64,000 nucleotides of DNA from Soonwooa sp023440705. GTDB lineage: Bacteria > Bacteroidota > Bacteroidia > Flavobacteriales > Weeksellaceae. Location: contig JAEXRP010000100.1 of assembly GCA_023440705.1 (NCBI GenBank), forward strand, positions 103,226 to 167,225, written 5' to 3'. Positions 8,442 through 17,045 of the stretch are shown one piece after another; position 1 is the first letter of the stretch, and each line of letters opens with the position of its first letter. The notes under the pieces are model-generated. The model was not told the DNA's origin. It did no database searches and worked only from the letters and a program-made list of their open reading frames with translations. The position numbers and the translations under genes are program-made.

Positions 8442-8510
8442 TTTCATTTTTACTTTTTATTAGATTTATTTCGAACTGCACTGGCAATTGCTAATGCAGT
8501 TTTTTGTTTT
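8442..8510 (+). ncRNA. Candidate small RNA of about 65-70 nt
   Basis: The interval between an exact consensus promoter and a hairpin with T-run has no open reading frame. It would give a transcript of about 65-70 nt ending at the terminator hairpin. The 3' end overlaps the last bases of the methyltransferase gene on the other strand. No known RNA family was recognised, so this call rests only on the promoter and terminator pair. Confidence 0.4.
8474..8510 (+). terminator. Terminator of the candidate small RNA
   Basis: AACTGCA (8474-8480) pairs with TGCAGTT (8495-8501). The loop contains GCAATTGC, which can pair with itself, and the stem is followed by TTTTTTGTTTT. The T-run is on the plus strand, so it does not serve the minus-strand methyltransferase gene well. 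Confidence 0.65.
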
Positions 8511-9043
8511 TATAGACCTAGCGCTTTCGCAAATTCCCACATAACAATGCCTCCGCACACACTTACATTAAGCGAATGCTTTGTCCCAAGTTGTGGAATT
8601 TCTAGTAAAACATCACAGTCCGAAACAATCTCATCACTGATACCATCTACTTCATTTCCGAGAACTAAGGCATATTTTTTATCCTTATTTATTTCAAAAT
8701 CCGTTAGAAGCACACTATCAGTTGTCTGTTCGATACCACAAACTACGAAATCGTCGTCTTGCAATTTCTTGATCGTCGACTTTACATCTTCCTCATATTC
8801 CCAAGTTACACTTTCGGTGGCACCTAGAGCTGCCTTGTGAATTTCGCGATGTGGCGGTTGTGGCGTAATCCCACACAAGATAATTTTTTCAATTAAAAAA
8901 GCATCAGCTGTACGAAAAGCTGCGCCAACATTGTGCATACTTCTTACGTTATCCAACACAACAACTAAAGAAATTTTCTCCGTTTCCTTAAACGTTTCGA
9001 CATCGATTCTTCCTAATTCTTCTAGTTTTAATTTTCTAGCCAC
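8510..9043 (-). CDS. TrmH (SpoU) family RNA methyltransferase
   Basis: This 177-residue SPOUT-class 2'-O-methyltransferase shows the three SpoU motifs: NVRSMHNVGAAFRTADAF, LVLGNEVDGIS and LEIPQLGTKHSLNVSVCGGI. These form the knotted S-adenosylmethionine site. It lacks an N-terminal RNA-binding extension, like TrmL or short TrmH proteins, so the target is probably a tRNA; the exact position cannot be read from sequence. It begins three bases after the stop of the bestrophin-like gene upstream. Confidence 0.9.
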   Translation of the reverse strand: MARKLKLEELGRIDVETFKETEKISLVVVLDNVRSMHNVGAAFRTADAFLIEKIILCGITPQPPHREIHKAALGATESVTWEYEEDVKSTIKKLQDDDFVVCGIEQTTDSVLLTDFEINKDKKYALVLGNEVDGISDEIVSDCDVLLEIPQLGTKHSLNVSVCGGIVMWEFAKALGL

Positions 9044-9046
9044 AAT

Positions 9047-9925
9047 CTATTTTTTAAATATTAAATCCACATTTTTACCAATATTCTGAGCCAAAGTCTC
9101 CATTGGGACATCGTTAACATCATTATTAAATGGATCTTCGATTTCTTCCGCGATAATCTCCAAACTCATCAAAACATAGTAAATAAACATGGTCAAAGGC
9201 ACCATAAAATATCCAATATTAATAACATACGCCACAGGCAAAGCCAACACAAAAAGCAAAATAAACTTTTTGATAAACGATGAATAAGAATAAGGAATTG
9301 GTGTATTTTTAATTCGTTCGCAACCGCCAGTAAGTTCTAAAAAACCCGATAACTGATTTTCCAAAAACAAATAATCAACATCTGTAATAATGCCTTCTCT
9401 GTTAAGTTGCTTTATTTTTTGCATTAAAATAGAAGCCAACTCAATCGGCGCATGATGTTTTAATCCTTCTTCCAGTTTCGAAAACTCTTCATCCAAAGCC
9501 AATCTGGTTGATTCTTTAGAAAGATGTTTCGCAAGAAACAAAGGAAAATATCGCAAATATTTTGCAATTTGATCTTTGTGATGTTGCTCTTCTTTTGGTA
9601 AAATTGCATTGATTTTAATCGCAAAATTTCGAGTGTCATTTACCAATTTGCCCCAAAGTTTTCGTCCTTCCCACCAACGGTCGTAGGCTGTATTTGTCCT
9701 AAAAACCAACAACAAAGAAAGCACAAAACCCAACATACTGTGTACCAAACCGACATTAGTAACCGTCGATTTGCTCGTCAAATCTAGATATTCGATTTCT
9801 AAATAAGCGATGCCGTAAGAATACAAACCTACCAACAACATTGTCGGAAACAATAACTTCAGCGTATCTGTTTTGTGTAAACTCAGAACGGTTTTTAGAA
9901 AGTCTTTGGTGTTATATATACGCAT
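9047..9925 (-). CDS. Bestrophin-like (UPF0187/YneE) membrane protein
   Basis: The 292-residue protein has an N-terminal hydrophobic segment (residues ~22-45), the marker region LLVFRTNTAYDRWWEGRKLWGKLVNDTRNF, and C-terminal segments ending with EIIAEEIEDPFNNDVNDVPM, all typical of bacterial bestrophin homologues. Characterised bestrophins are pentameric ion channels (the Klebsiella one is sodium-selective). I chose ATG 9925 (MRIYNTKDFLKTV) because the extra N-terminal residues from 9970 are basic and out of family. It is the first gene of an operon with the SpoU methyltransferase. Confidence 0.9.
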   Translation of the reverse strand: MRIYNTKDFLKTVLSLHKTDTLKLLFPTMLLVGLYSYGIAYLEIEYLDLTSKSTVTNVGLVHSMLGFVLSLLLVFRTNTAYDRWWEGRKLWGKLVNDTRNFAIKINAILPKEEQHHKDQIAKYLRYFPLFLAKHLSKESTRLALDEEFSKLEEGLKHHAPIELASILMQKIKQLNREGIITDVDYLFLENQLSGFLELTGGCERIKNTPIPYSYSSFIKKFILLFVLALPVAYVINIGYFMVPLTMFIYYVLMSLEIIAEEIEDPFNNDVNDVPMETLAQNIGKNVDLIFKK

Positions 9926-10002
9926 CGTATCGACAAAGATAAAAATTCTATCTTTTTTTGTCTTCTTCAAAAAGATAATTTCTGTTAATTCTGGTCGAAA
10001 CT

Positions 10003-10032
10003 TTTGAAGCCTAAACGAATTTCGTATTTTTG
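10003..10032 (+). promoter_or_regulatory. mutS promoter
   Basis: TTTG at 10003-10006, an 18-base spacer and TATTTTTG at 10025-10032 match the Bacteroidota consensus. Transcription would start near 10039, about 11 bases before the mutS ATG. Confidence 0.65.
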
Positions 10033-10049
10033 AAATCCAATTTTTGATT

Positions 10050-12638
10050 ATGGCAAAGGCAAAGAAAGAAACTCCGTTGATGGGTCAATACAATACGATA
10101 AAAGCTAAATATCCAGACGCTTTGTTGCTATTTCGTGTTGGCGACTTCTACGAAACTTTTGGCCAAGATGCCATCAAAACATCCCAGATTTTAGGCATTG
10201 TTTTAACCAAACGTGCTAATGGCGACGGTCACATCGAGTTGGCTGGCTTTCCGCACCACTCTGTAGATTCTTATCTTCCAAAGTTGGTAAGAGCTGGGAT
10301 GCGTGTTGCAATTTGCGATCAATTGGAAGATCCAAAAATGGTGAAAGGCATTGTTAAACGTGGTGTTACAGAATTGGTAACGCCAGGTGTTACCTTTAAC
10401 GACCAAGTTTTAACATCGAAGAAAAATAACTTTCTGCTTTCACTTCACAAGGAAAAAGAAAAATTCGGAATGGCTTTGGTCGATGTTTCGACAGGAGAAT
10501 TTTTAGTAAGCGAAGGTCCATTGGAAAAGCTTTTGCACATTGTACATACATTTGATCCGAGCGAAATTATTTATCAACGAACTACCGAACTTCCAAGTCA
10601 ACTTAAAAATAAAAATTCCTTCAAGCTAGAAGATTGGGCTTTTCAGTACAATTATGCTTACGAAAAACTTAATTCGCATTTTAAAACAAAATCGCTTAAA
10701 GGTTTCGGGATTGAAGATCAAAAGTTAGGTGTAACGGCTGCTGGTGCTATCTTCGCTTATTTAGTAGAAGACACGCATCACGCACTTTTACAACACATCA
10801 CCAAAATCCAAAATATTCCGCAAGACGATTATTTGATGATGGATAATTTCACTTTAAGAAATTTAGAAATCGTTTATTCATCGAATTATCAAGGCAAATC
10901 TTTACTCGACATCATTGATAAAACTAAAACGCCAATGGGCGGACGTTTGTTGAGAAGACGTTTGATTTTACCATTAAAAAACATAAGCGACATCAACAGA
11001 AGACTCAGCCTGATTGAGTTTTTAAATAAAGAAGATCATTTAAAATACGAAATTGAAGAACTTCTAAAAGGCATTTCGGATTTGGATAGATTGGTTGGCA
11101 AACTAGCCGCAGAGAAGATTTCACCGAAAGAATTAGGTTATCTTCGTCAATCGATTATCAACATCCAAGAGATCAAAGCCAAACTCCATAATTTCCCAGA
11201 TGTATTGGCATGGATTGATCCTTTCAATAATATGGAAGACCTCATCCGTTATTTGCAAATGCACCTTAACGAAGATTTGCCTGTTAACATCAACAAAGGA
11301 AATGTCATCAAGGCAGGGATTTCTGAAGAGTTAGACCACTTGCGAGGTTTGCAAAATAAAGGTCGCGGCTTTTTGGACGATATGTGCGCCCGAGAAATTG
11401 AACGCACAGGAATCTCGAGTTTAAAAATAGATTTTAATAATGTTTTCGGCTATTATATTGAAGTCCGAAACACGCATAAAGATAAAGTTCCTGAGGATTG
11501 GATTAGAAAACAAACTTTGGTAAATGCCGAGCGTTACATCACCGAAGAACTTAAAGAATACGAAAGTCAAATTCTTGGCGCGGAGGAAAAAATCTCGCAA
11601 CTGGAACTTCAACTCTACCGAAATTCTTGCGAAGAAGTCTTGATTTACATCGACCAAATCCAAGAAAATTCGCGTCTTGTTGGCGAATTGGATTGTGCGG
11701 TTGGATTGTCAAATCTTGCCATTGAAGACAATTACACAAAGCCTATTCTTAACGATAGTTTTGCGATTGACATCAAAGAGGGACGCCATCCAATTATCGA
11801 AAAATCGCTTCCTCTTGGCGAAAAATACATTCCGAATGATATTTTTTTAGATAAAGATTCGCAGCAAATTATTATGGTAACAGGCCCCAACATGGCGGGT
11901 AAATCGGCGATTCTGAGACAAACAGCCATCATCGCTTTGTTAGCACAAATTGGAAGTTTTGTTCCTGCTAAACATGCTGAAATTGGGACTTTGGACAAGA
12001 TATTTACCAGAGTTGGCGCCACAGATAACATCTCTGCGGGGGAATCTACCTTTATGGTGGAAATGAATGAAGCCGCAAATATCCTGAATAATATTTCGGA
12101 GCGAAGTTTAATTTTGCTAGACGAAATCGGTCGTGGAACGTCCACTTATGATGGGGTTTCTATCGCTTGGGCAATTGCCGAATATCTGCATCAACACGTG
12201 TCTCAAGCCAAAACTTTATTTGCAACACACTACCACGAACTAAACGAAATGACATTGAATTTTGAGCGTATCAAAAACTTCCATGTGTCAATCCAAGAGA
12301 ATAAAGGCAACATTATTTTCCTTAGAAAATTGGTATCTGGCGGTAGCGAACACAGCTTTGGTATTCATGTTGCGAAATTGGCGGGAATGCCTTCAAAAGT
12401 AGTGAATAGAGCTGGCGAAATTTTAAAAACTTTAGAATCTAACAGAACATCATCCGAGAATTCTGGAGAGAAAATAAAACGTGTGACCGAAGAAAACATG
12501 CAATTATCTTTCTTCCAATTGGACGATCCTGTTTTAGAAAATATTCGCGAAGAGCTGACAAAAATCGATATTAATACATTAACACCAATTGAAGCTTTGA
12601 TGAAATTAAATTCCATCAAAAAAATGATTGGTGGTTAA
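10050..12638 (+). CDS. mutS: DNA mismatch repair protein MutS
   Basis: This 862-residue MutS recognises mismatches and starts repair. The N-terminal mismatch-reading loop is intact (FRVGDFYETF, the Phe-X-Glu motif). The C-terminal ATPase shows Walker A GPNMAGKS near residue 618, the Walker B region LILLDEIGRGTSTYDG and the dimer contact FATHYHEL. The start is ATG 10050 (MAKAKKE); an upstream in-frame TTG at 10044 is not needed. The stop lies one base from the stop of the convergent gene at 12640, so the two transcripts probably overlap at their 3' ends. Confidence 0.97.
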   Translation: MAKAKKETPLMGQYNTIKAKYPDALLLFRVGDFYETFGQDAIKTSQILGIVLTKRANGDGHIELAGFPHHSVDSYLPKLVRAGMRVAICDQLEDPKMVKGIVKRGVTELVTPGVTFNDQVLTSKKNNFLLSLHKEKEKFGMALVDVSTGEFLVSEGPLEKLLHIVHTFDPSEIIYQRTTELPSQLKNKNSFKLEDWAFQYNYAYEKLNSHFKTKSLKGFGIEDQKLGVTAAGAIFAYLVEDTHHALLQHITKIQNIPQDDYLMMDNFTLRNLEIVYSSNYQGKSLLDIIDKTKTPMGGRLLRRRLILPLKNISDINRRLSLIEFLNKEDHLKYEIEELLKGISDLDRLVGKLAAEKISPKELGYLRQSIINIQEIKAKLHNFPDVLAWIDPFNNMEDLIRYLQMHLNEDLPVNINKGNVIKAGISEELDHLRGLQNKGRGFLDDMCAREIERTGISSLKIDFNNVFGYYIEVRNTHKDKVPEDWIRKQTLVNAERYITEELKEYESQILGAEEKISQLELQLYRNSCEEVLIYIDQIQENSRLVGELDCAVGLSNLAIEDNYTKPILNDSFAIDIKEGRHPIIEKSLPLGEKYIPNDIFLDKDSQQIIMVTGPNMAGKSAILRQTAIIALLAQIGSFVPAKHAEIGTLDKIFTRVGATDNISAGESTFMVEMNEAANILNNISERSLILLDEIGRGTSTYDGVSIAWAIAEYLHQHVSQAKTLFATHYHELNEMTLNFERIKNFHVSIQENKGNIIFLRKLVSGGSEHSFGIHVAKLAGMPSKVVNRAGEILKTLESNRTSSENSGEKIKRVTEENMQLSFFQLDDPVLENIREELTKIDINTLTPIEALMKLNSIKKMIGG

Positions 12639-12639
12639 T

Positions 12640-13374
12640 CTAAAACGTGGAAATCAACTGCTGAACGACTTTTCCGTCAACTATTTTCCAAACACTTTCG
12701 TAAGCGCCTGCGCCATCACTGTTTTGTGAATAGAAGAAATAAGTGCGATCGTCCAGTTTCGAAACGCCGATGTAATTCGTGTTTATAGCAAAATGAAACA
12801 TATTTTTGATAGCTTCTTTGGGAAACGGAATTTTAACTTTGTTGTAAGTTACAATCACTTTGTCTAACTCATTCATTTCAGGAAGAATGTCACCGTCGAT
12901 TCCCCAAGGTCTTGCGTCATCAATTTTTGAAATAAAATGACCATCGTTTTTCGTTATTTTATGTTTTTTAACATCAAAATTTTTTGTGGTTACTTCTAAA
13001 CTAAAATTTTCGTCGAAGAAAATATAGCCATTTGTAATTTCTTTAACTGATAGATTTTTTAGCTGATCCAAGAATTTGACCTTGCTCTTGTGTATGTAAC
13101 CTTCTTTAACTTTGTTGTAAAAACGTTCGAAATCCTTATTTTGTTCTTTTGGATCGGGATATGAAATCTGATACCAATCGGGATCAGAATTTTCATTCAA
13201 AACATAAAACATTTGACCATCAACAAGTTTATCGATTATTTTTCCATTTTCAGAAACGCGGACATTGGTATAATGATCAGGATCCTTGATAACTGCCGTG
13301 AATGATTTGGTTTGCGCAAAAATATTAGCGTTGCAAAGTAGCAGTACGAAAAGACTCAGTAGGACATTTTTCAT
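12640..13374 (-). CDS. Secreted protein with SH3-like N-terminal region, function unknown
   Basis: A 244-residue protein with a signal peptide (residues 1-20, ending IFAQ). The first part after the signal (YTNVRVSENGKIIDKLVDGQMFYVL) resembles a bacterial SH3 repeat. The remainder, about 150 residues, is not recognised. It sits six bases downstream of the lipoprotein gene at 13381 and belongs to a minus-strand operon with 14519-15061. It is probably periplasmic or on the cell surface. Confidence 0.7.
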   Translation of the reverse strand: MKNVLLSLFVLLLCNANIFAQTKSFTAVIKDPDHYTNVRVSENGKIIDKLVDGQMFYVLNENSDPDWYQISYPDPKEQNKDFERFYNKVKEGYIHKSKVKFLDQLKNLSVKEITNGYIFFDENFSLEVTTKNFDVKKHKITKNDGHFISKIDDARPWGIDGDILPEMNELDKVIVTYNKVKIPFPKEAIKNMFHFAINTNYIGVSKLDDRTYFFYSQNSDGAGAYESVWKIVDGKVVQQLISTF

Positions 13375-13380
13375 AAATTC

Positions 13381-14508
13381 TTAAAAATTATATTCCACAT
13401 TTGGCTTGGTTCCCTTTTTCAAAGTCCTTTTCATTATTGCTGACAATTTATTAGAAACCAGCGTAATCGTGACTTCTGCTTTCTTTAACTGCGTAGAATA
13501 TTGTTTTAATAAAAGTGTGGCATCAGAATTTATCTTTAGTTTTTCAGCATTAAGTGTTGGAATTTCATCAACATCCGAATCATCTTCGGTGAGTACCATC
13601 TTAACAACATTGTTTGCATCTTTCCAAGTGAACATCAAAAATGATGGATAGTCCGTTGGTGCAATTTCGGGCTTTCCAAAGTGAGAATTCAATTTACTAA
13701 AAACATCGGTTATTTGCTTACTTGTCAAATGGTTATCCGAAAAAACAATCGCTTCAGCTTTCTCAGTTTCAGCATCAAAAATATATTTTAGGTTGTTAAA
13801 TTCAACTCCCGAAAACCTAACAGCTACGAAGTTCAGTTTATTGGAATTTTTAATAGAAACTTCTCGGTATTTAAAAACAGGAAAACCATCAACGCTTACC
13901 TCATTTTGCATAGATGCAGACTGCAATCCGTCATCTTTACTTGCTAGCATTTCTGCTGTTTGTCGGTAATTAAGCGCATCAATATTTACAGATTTATCAA
14001 AATAGCTGGGCCATTTTGTTTGCAAATCCAGTTTCGAAATATCTAAAGTTTTCAGGCTTTCGATAAGCTTTTTTTGGGAAGCTTGTAATTCTGAAACATC
14101 TTTAGAATAAGAAGCTTTATCCATATTTTGAAAAGACAATATGTAGCGATCCTTTTTTTCCCTTCCATTAAAATAGAATTTTATATTCAGAAATTTATCT
14201 TTTACATCGATGTCATAAATGCTATCCAATAAAACACCATTTTCTAGCTTCACATTTGAAAGCGATTTGAAGTCCGAAATCTTGATTTTCTTATTTTCTG
14301 GAAAACCTAATTGAATCTCGTCGCCATTTTTGGAAAGATGAATATTAGTCTCCAAAATTTCATTCGTAAAAGCTTTGCTGAAAGTAGAAATTTCAGAATT
14401 ATCAACTTTTGAAATGCTTTCTGAACGCCAAAAAGTTTCACTTTTCTGTCCTTGGCAACTTTGAAATACGAAAAACATTATTGCATAGACTAATATCTTT
14501 TTTATCAT
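13381..14508 (-). CDS. Lipoprotein of unknown function
   Basis: The 375-residue precursor has a lipoprotein signal (MIKKILVYAIMFFVFQSC, cysteine at residue 18). ATG 14508 is preferred to 14541 because it places the hydrophobic core directly at the N-terminus. The mature part is rich in Lys, Ser and Asp and looks beta-rich, with no recognised domain. It overlaps no neighbour but sits between a smaller lipoprotein (14519) and a secreted protein (12640) in one operon. It is probably anchored in the outer or inner membrane. Confidence 0.65.
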   Translation of the reverse strand: MIKKILVYAIMFFVFQSCQGQKSETFWRSESISKVDNSEISTFSKAFTNEILETNIHLSKNGDEIQLGFPENKKIKISDFKSLSNVKLENGVLLDSIYDIDVKDKFLNIKFYFNGREKKDRYILSFQNMDKASYSKDVSELQASQKKLIESLKTLDISKLDLQTKWPSYFDKSVNIDALNYRQTAEMLASKDDGLQSASMQNEVSVDGFPVFKYREVSIKNSNKLNFVAVRFSGVEFNNLKYIFDAETEKAEAIVFSDNHLTSKQITDVFSKLNSHFGKPEIAPTDYPSFLMFTWKDANNVVKMVLTEDDSDVDEIPTLNAEKLKINSDATLLLKQYSTQLKKAEVTITLVSNKLSAIMKRTLKKGTKPNVEYNF

Positions 14509-14518
14509 TTTTAGTTTT

Positions 14519-15061
14519 TTATTTTTGATATAAATCATCACTAAAATATTTTAGTTCTTTTTTGTTGATGAACAATTTTCCACGATACGTAAAATACCAC
14601 GTAGTATCTATTTTTTGTTTTAGCTCCTCGGTATTTCCATTCTTCTTACCAGTTTTCTCCATAGAGTATTCGAGGCTAGGATTTTCGTTAATTATCAACT
14701 GAAAAAAAATATCGTTAGCTCTGTTTTTAGTTTTCACATAAGACAAAATTTGAGTTTTATTATTTCCTAAGTTATCCTTGCTAATGATGTTTTCTGACAA
14801 TTGCAAAGTATCCGAAAATGTAGTTCTCTTAGACTTCCAGCCATTAAAAAGACTTGTATTAAAAACTATGGAGCTGTCCGACAATTTATTAGCACTAAAA
14901 ACATCATACATGTTTAACAACTGAACGTGAGACTCCTTGAAATCACGTCGCGTGAAATCCCAACTGCGCTTTTTTGGTGCTTCCTTTTTATCTATCGTTT
15001 TCTTATCGCATGATGTTACTATAAGACAACTTAAAAGTAAAAACAGATATTGTATTTTCAT
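14519..15061 (-). CDS. Lipoprotein of unknown function
   Basis: A 180-residue precursor with a clear lipobox (LLSCLIVTSC, cysteine at residue 18), then a charged linker DKKTIDKKEAPKKR. The mature domain is not recognised. It is the first gene of a three-gene minus-strand operon and has a good promoter at 15159-15189, giving a leader of about 90 nt. The stop is 10 bases before the next gene's start. Confidence 0.65.
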   Translation of the reverse strand: MKIQYLFLLLSCLIVTSCDKKTIDKKEAPKKRSWDFTRRDFKESHVQLLNMYDVFSANKLSDSSIVFNTSLFNGWKSKRTTFSDTLQLSENIISKDNLGNNKTQILSYVKTKNRANDIFFQLIINENPSLEYSMEKTGKKNGNTEELKQKIDTTWYFTYRGKLFINKKELKYFSDDLYQK

Positions 15062-15158
15062 GTTTCTAAACTTTTCCTAAATCTCATTTTTGTTTAACTT
15101 CTATTTCTCCATCGTAACACAGAAAATCATGAAGTTTTTCGATGTATCATCATTTGCT

Positions 15159-15189
15159 CAAATATACAATTTGATTGTTTTCATCTCAA
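15159..15189 (-). promoter_or_regulatory. Promoter of the 15061-12640 lipoprotein operon
   Basis: Read on the minus strand, TTG (15189-15187), a 20-base spacer and TATATTTG (15166-15159) match the Bacteroidota consensus exactly. The expected start near 15152 gives a ~90-nt leader to the ATG at 15061. Confidence 0.65.
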
Positions 15190-15292
15190 TAATTTCAAGT
15201 ATATTTACTAAAACACAAAACTCATTTCTTAAATTTTAAGAAAACTAAACGCTTTTATTTTTAAATAAAATGCTTTTCAACAACACACAAAT

Positions 15293-15904
15293 ATGAAAAA
15301 AATAAACATTTTAATTATTTTTTGGTGTTTTTATGCACTTGGACAAGCGCAAATTTCGCCTGCAAAAAGTCTTGCAACAATCGAACGAAGCTCATTAATT
15401 AATGCTTTACATAAATTTAATAACAAAAAAGTCGCCCAAAGTAAAAGCCTAATGTTTTCGAATACAGTAACTGGAGGCGATCCGTGTTATTGGGTGAATT
15501 TTGCAATCGAGAATTATTATTTTGAACAATATTTAGGTTTAATTCAAAATACCTCTTGTCAAAATGACCTAGCACAACTTAATCTTGCAAGCGAGGAATA
15601 CAATATTGAAGTTTTAGAATTCTTGCTAAAAAAAGGCACAGATCCAAATTTAGGTTTCGATGGACTCTTGCCTTTGCACCTTGCTATAATGCCGAGAATC
15701 GAAGGAACGCCCGCAGACGACAAAAAGTACGTCATGTTAAAAGCCAAACTAAAATCTAAAAAATACCTTGTCGAGATTATTAATATTTTTCTAAAATACA
15801 AAGCAAATCCGCTTCTTAAGGATAGATTTGGGAGTTCAGCTTTGGATTATGCAAGGCTTCTTGAGGATCGTGATATTGTAAATTTATTAAAAAATAAAGG
15901 CTAA
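15293..15904 (+). CDS. Secreted ankyrin-repeat protein
   Basis: A 203-residue protein with a signal peptide (MKKINILIIFWCFYALGQAQ). At least two ankyrin-type units are visible: EVLEFLLKKGTDPNLG with LPLHLA, and IINIFLKYKANPLLKDRFGSSALDYA with EDRDIVNLLKNKG. Ankyrin units bind other proteins. Export suggests a periplasmic or surface partner; some secreted ankyrin proteins act as immunity or inhibitor proteins, which is only a possibility here. It stands alone on the plus strand between two minus-strand operons. Confidence 0.75.
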   Translation: MKKINILIIFWCFYALGQAQISPAKSLATIERSSLINALHKFNNKKVAQSKSLMFSNTVTGGDPCYWVNFAIENYYFEQYLGLIQNTSCQNDLAQLNLASEEYNIEVLEFLLKKGTDPNLGFDGLLPLHLAIMPRIEGTPADDKKYVMLKAKLKSKKYLVEIINIFLKYKANPLLKDRFGSSALDYARLLEDRDIVNLLKNKG

Positions 15905-15912
15905 AATTTAAA

Positions 15913-16311
15913 TTAACTCCTTTTTATGAATTTTAAAATCTTGTCAAAATAAGTTTCGTTTGGGTTTTCTATAATATTTCCGCACACGAAACATTCAATT
16001 TGATTCTTTTTGTTAAAATTTGCTTTCAAATCTTCCCATTGATAATAGGATAGTTTTTTGAATGCTGGATTATCATATACAACATCATAATTGAAGATTT
16101 TGTCCGATCCACATCTTTTGCAGAAAGCATTTTGGGGGTTTGGCGTTTTTAGAAGTGCTTCCATTTTATCCAAGGAAACCTGTCTATTTTCAAAAATAAA
16201 GTTTATTATTTCTTCCTGAGTTTCTGGCGTATATTGAGCTAATCTGTACTTATAGAAAAACGCCAATTCTCGGTCTGTAAAATCTTGCAAGTTGGATAAA
16301 ATAGCATTCAT
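15913..16311 (-). CDS. Small zinc-ribbon-like protein
   Basis: Two CxxC pairs (FCKRCGSD and CFVCGNI), about 40 residues apart, suggest a zinc-binding ribbon in the C-terminal half. The N-terminal half is helical (DFTDRELAFFYKYRLAQYTPETQEEI). ATG 16311 (MNAILSNLQDF, 132 residues) is preferred: the longer frame from 16407 overlaps the coding region of the upstream gene and has no start signal. No signal peptide, so it is probably cytoplasmic, unlike its exported neighbours. The family is not recognised. Confidence 0.6.
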   Translation of the reverse strand: MNAILSNLQDFTDRELAFFYKYRLAQYTPETQEEIINFIFENRQVSLDKMEALLKTPNPQNAFCKRCGSDKIFNYDVVYDNPAFKKLSYYQWEDLKANFNKKNQIECFVCGNIIENPNETYFDKILKFIKRS

Positions 16312-16324
16312 TTTGATGAAAAAA

Positions 16325-16636
16325 TTAAAGTCGACATTGTGTGGATAGGTACAAGCTAGATGCAATAACACCGTAATATGCCAAAATGGAAACCAATAGC
16401 CAAGCAATTTCCGCCGATATTTGTTTTTCCCGGTTTATGGAAACAATACTTTCGTAAATAAGTAAAATTACCGATCCTAAAACGGCAATTACTGAGACAA
16501 CAAAAACACCTAAAATGATCTTTTCATAATACATCCACAGATAAAAATAGTTTTTGAAAAAAGAATGTTGAATCGCAAAAAGAATAATAAATGCGTATAC
16601 CGAAAGCTGGATTCTAAATATTTTCGCTAGATTCAT
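16325..16636 (-). CDS. Small membrane protein, three predicted segments
   Basis: The 103-residue protein has three hydrophobic stretches (about residues 9-25, 40-63 and 78-97) with a short charged loop (NREKQISAE). No family is recognised. Its start overlaps the stop of the upstream gene by four bases, which implies translational coupling. It ends 13 bases before the zinc-ribbon gene. Confidence 0.6.
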   Translation of the reverse strand: MNLAKIFRIQLSVYAFIILFAIQHSFFKNYFYLWMYYEKIILGVFVVSVIAVLGSVILLIYESIVSINREKQISAEIAWLLVSILAYYGVIASSLYLSTQCRL

Positions 16637-17040
16637 TGGATCTTTGTTTTATAGATTACAGAATCGCGATTGGAGGTTTTCACTTTCAAAGAGTCGAAAT
16701 ATTGGCGATGTTCAAAGTTTTTATCGAAATCCGCAACATATTTTTTTATCAGTTCTAAACTATCTTTTGAATGATTTTCAGCAAATAATTCGAGGTCGAA
16801 ATTTTGTTTTTCAGTGATTTTTCCTGATTTTAAGTCACGAAAATACCAAAGCGTATCCACTACATTTCCTGTTTGCATTTCTAATGAATATTTTGCATTC
16901 AGATCAGAAATTAGTTTACTTGTTTTTACCGAAGGTCTGTATATAGGCATACGTTTCATTCCCCAAATAAAAGGATTTAGATAGATAAGCATCGGAAAAA
17001 GTATGGCTGCAATAGGCAGAAACGTTATGATTTTTTTCAT
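16633..17040 (-). CDS. Membrane-anchored protein of unknown function
   Basis: A 135-residue protein whose N-terminal segment (residues 1-27) is a membrane anchor or uncleaved signal. A hydrophilic domain follows (SLEMQTGNVVDTLWYFRDL). It lies six bases after the upstream lipoprotein gene and overlaps the next gene by four bases, so it belongs to the same operon. The domain is not recognised. Confidence 0.6.
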   Translation of the reverse strand: MKKIITFLPIAAILFPMLIYLNPFIWGMKRMPIYRPSVKTSKLISDLNAKYSLEMQTGNVVDTLWYFRDLKSGKITEKQNFDLELFAENHSKDSLELIKKYVADFDKNFEHRQYFDSLKVKTSNRDSVIYKTKIQ

Positions 17041-17045
17041 TTTTT

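Noticed and set aside
15913..16407. Longer start for the zinc-ribbon gene
   Set aside because: The extra 32 codons overlap the upstream gene's coding end and look like translation of its other frame.
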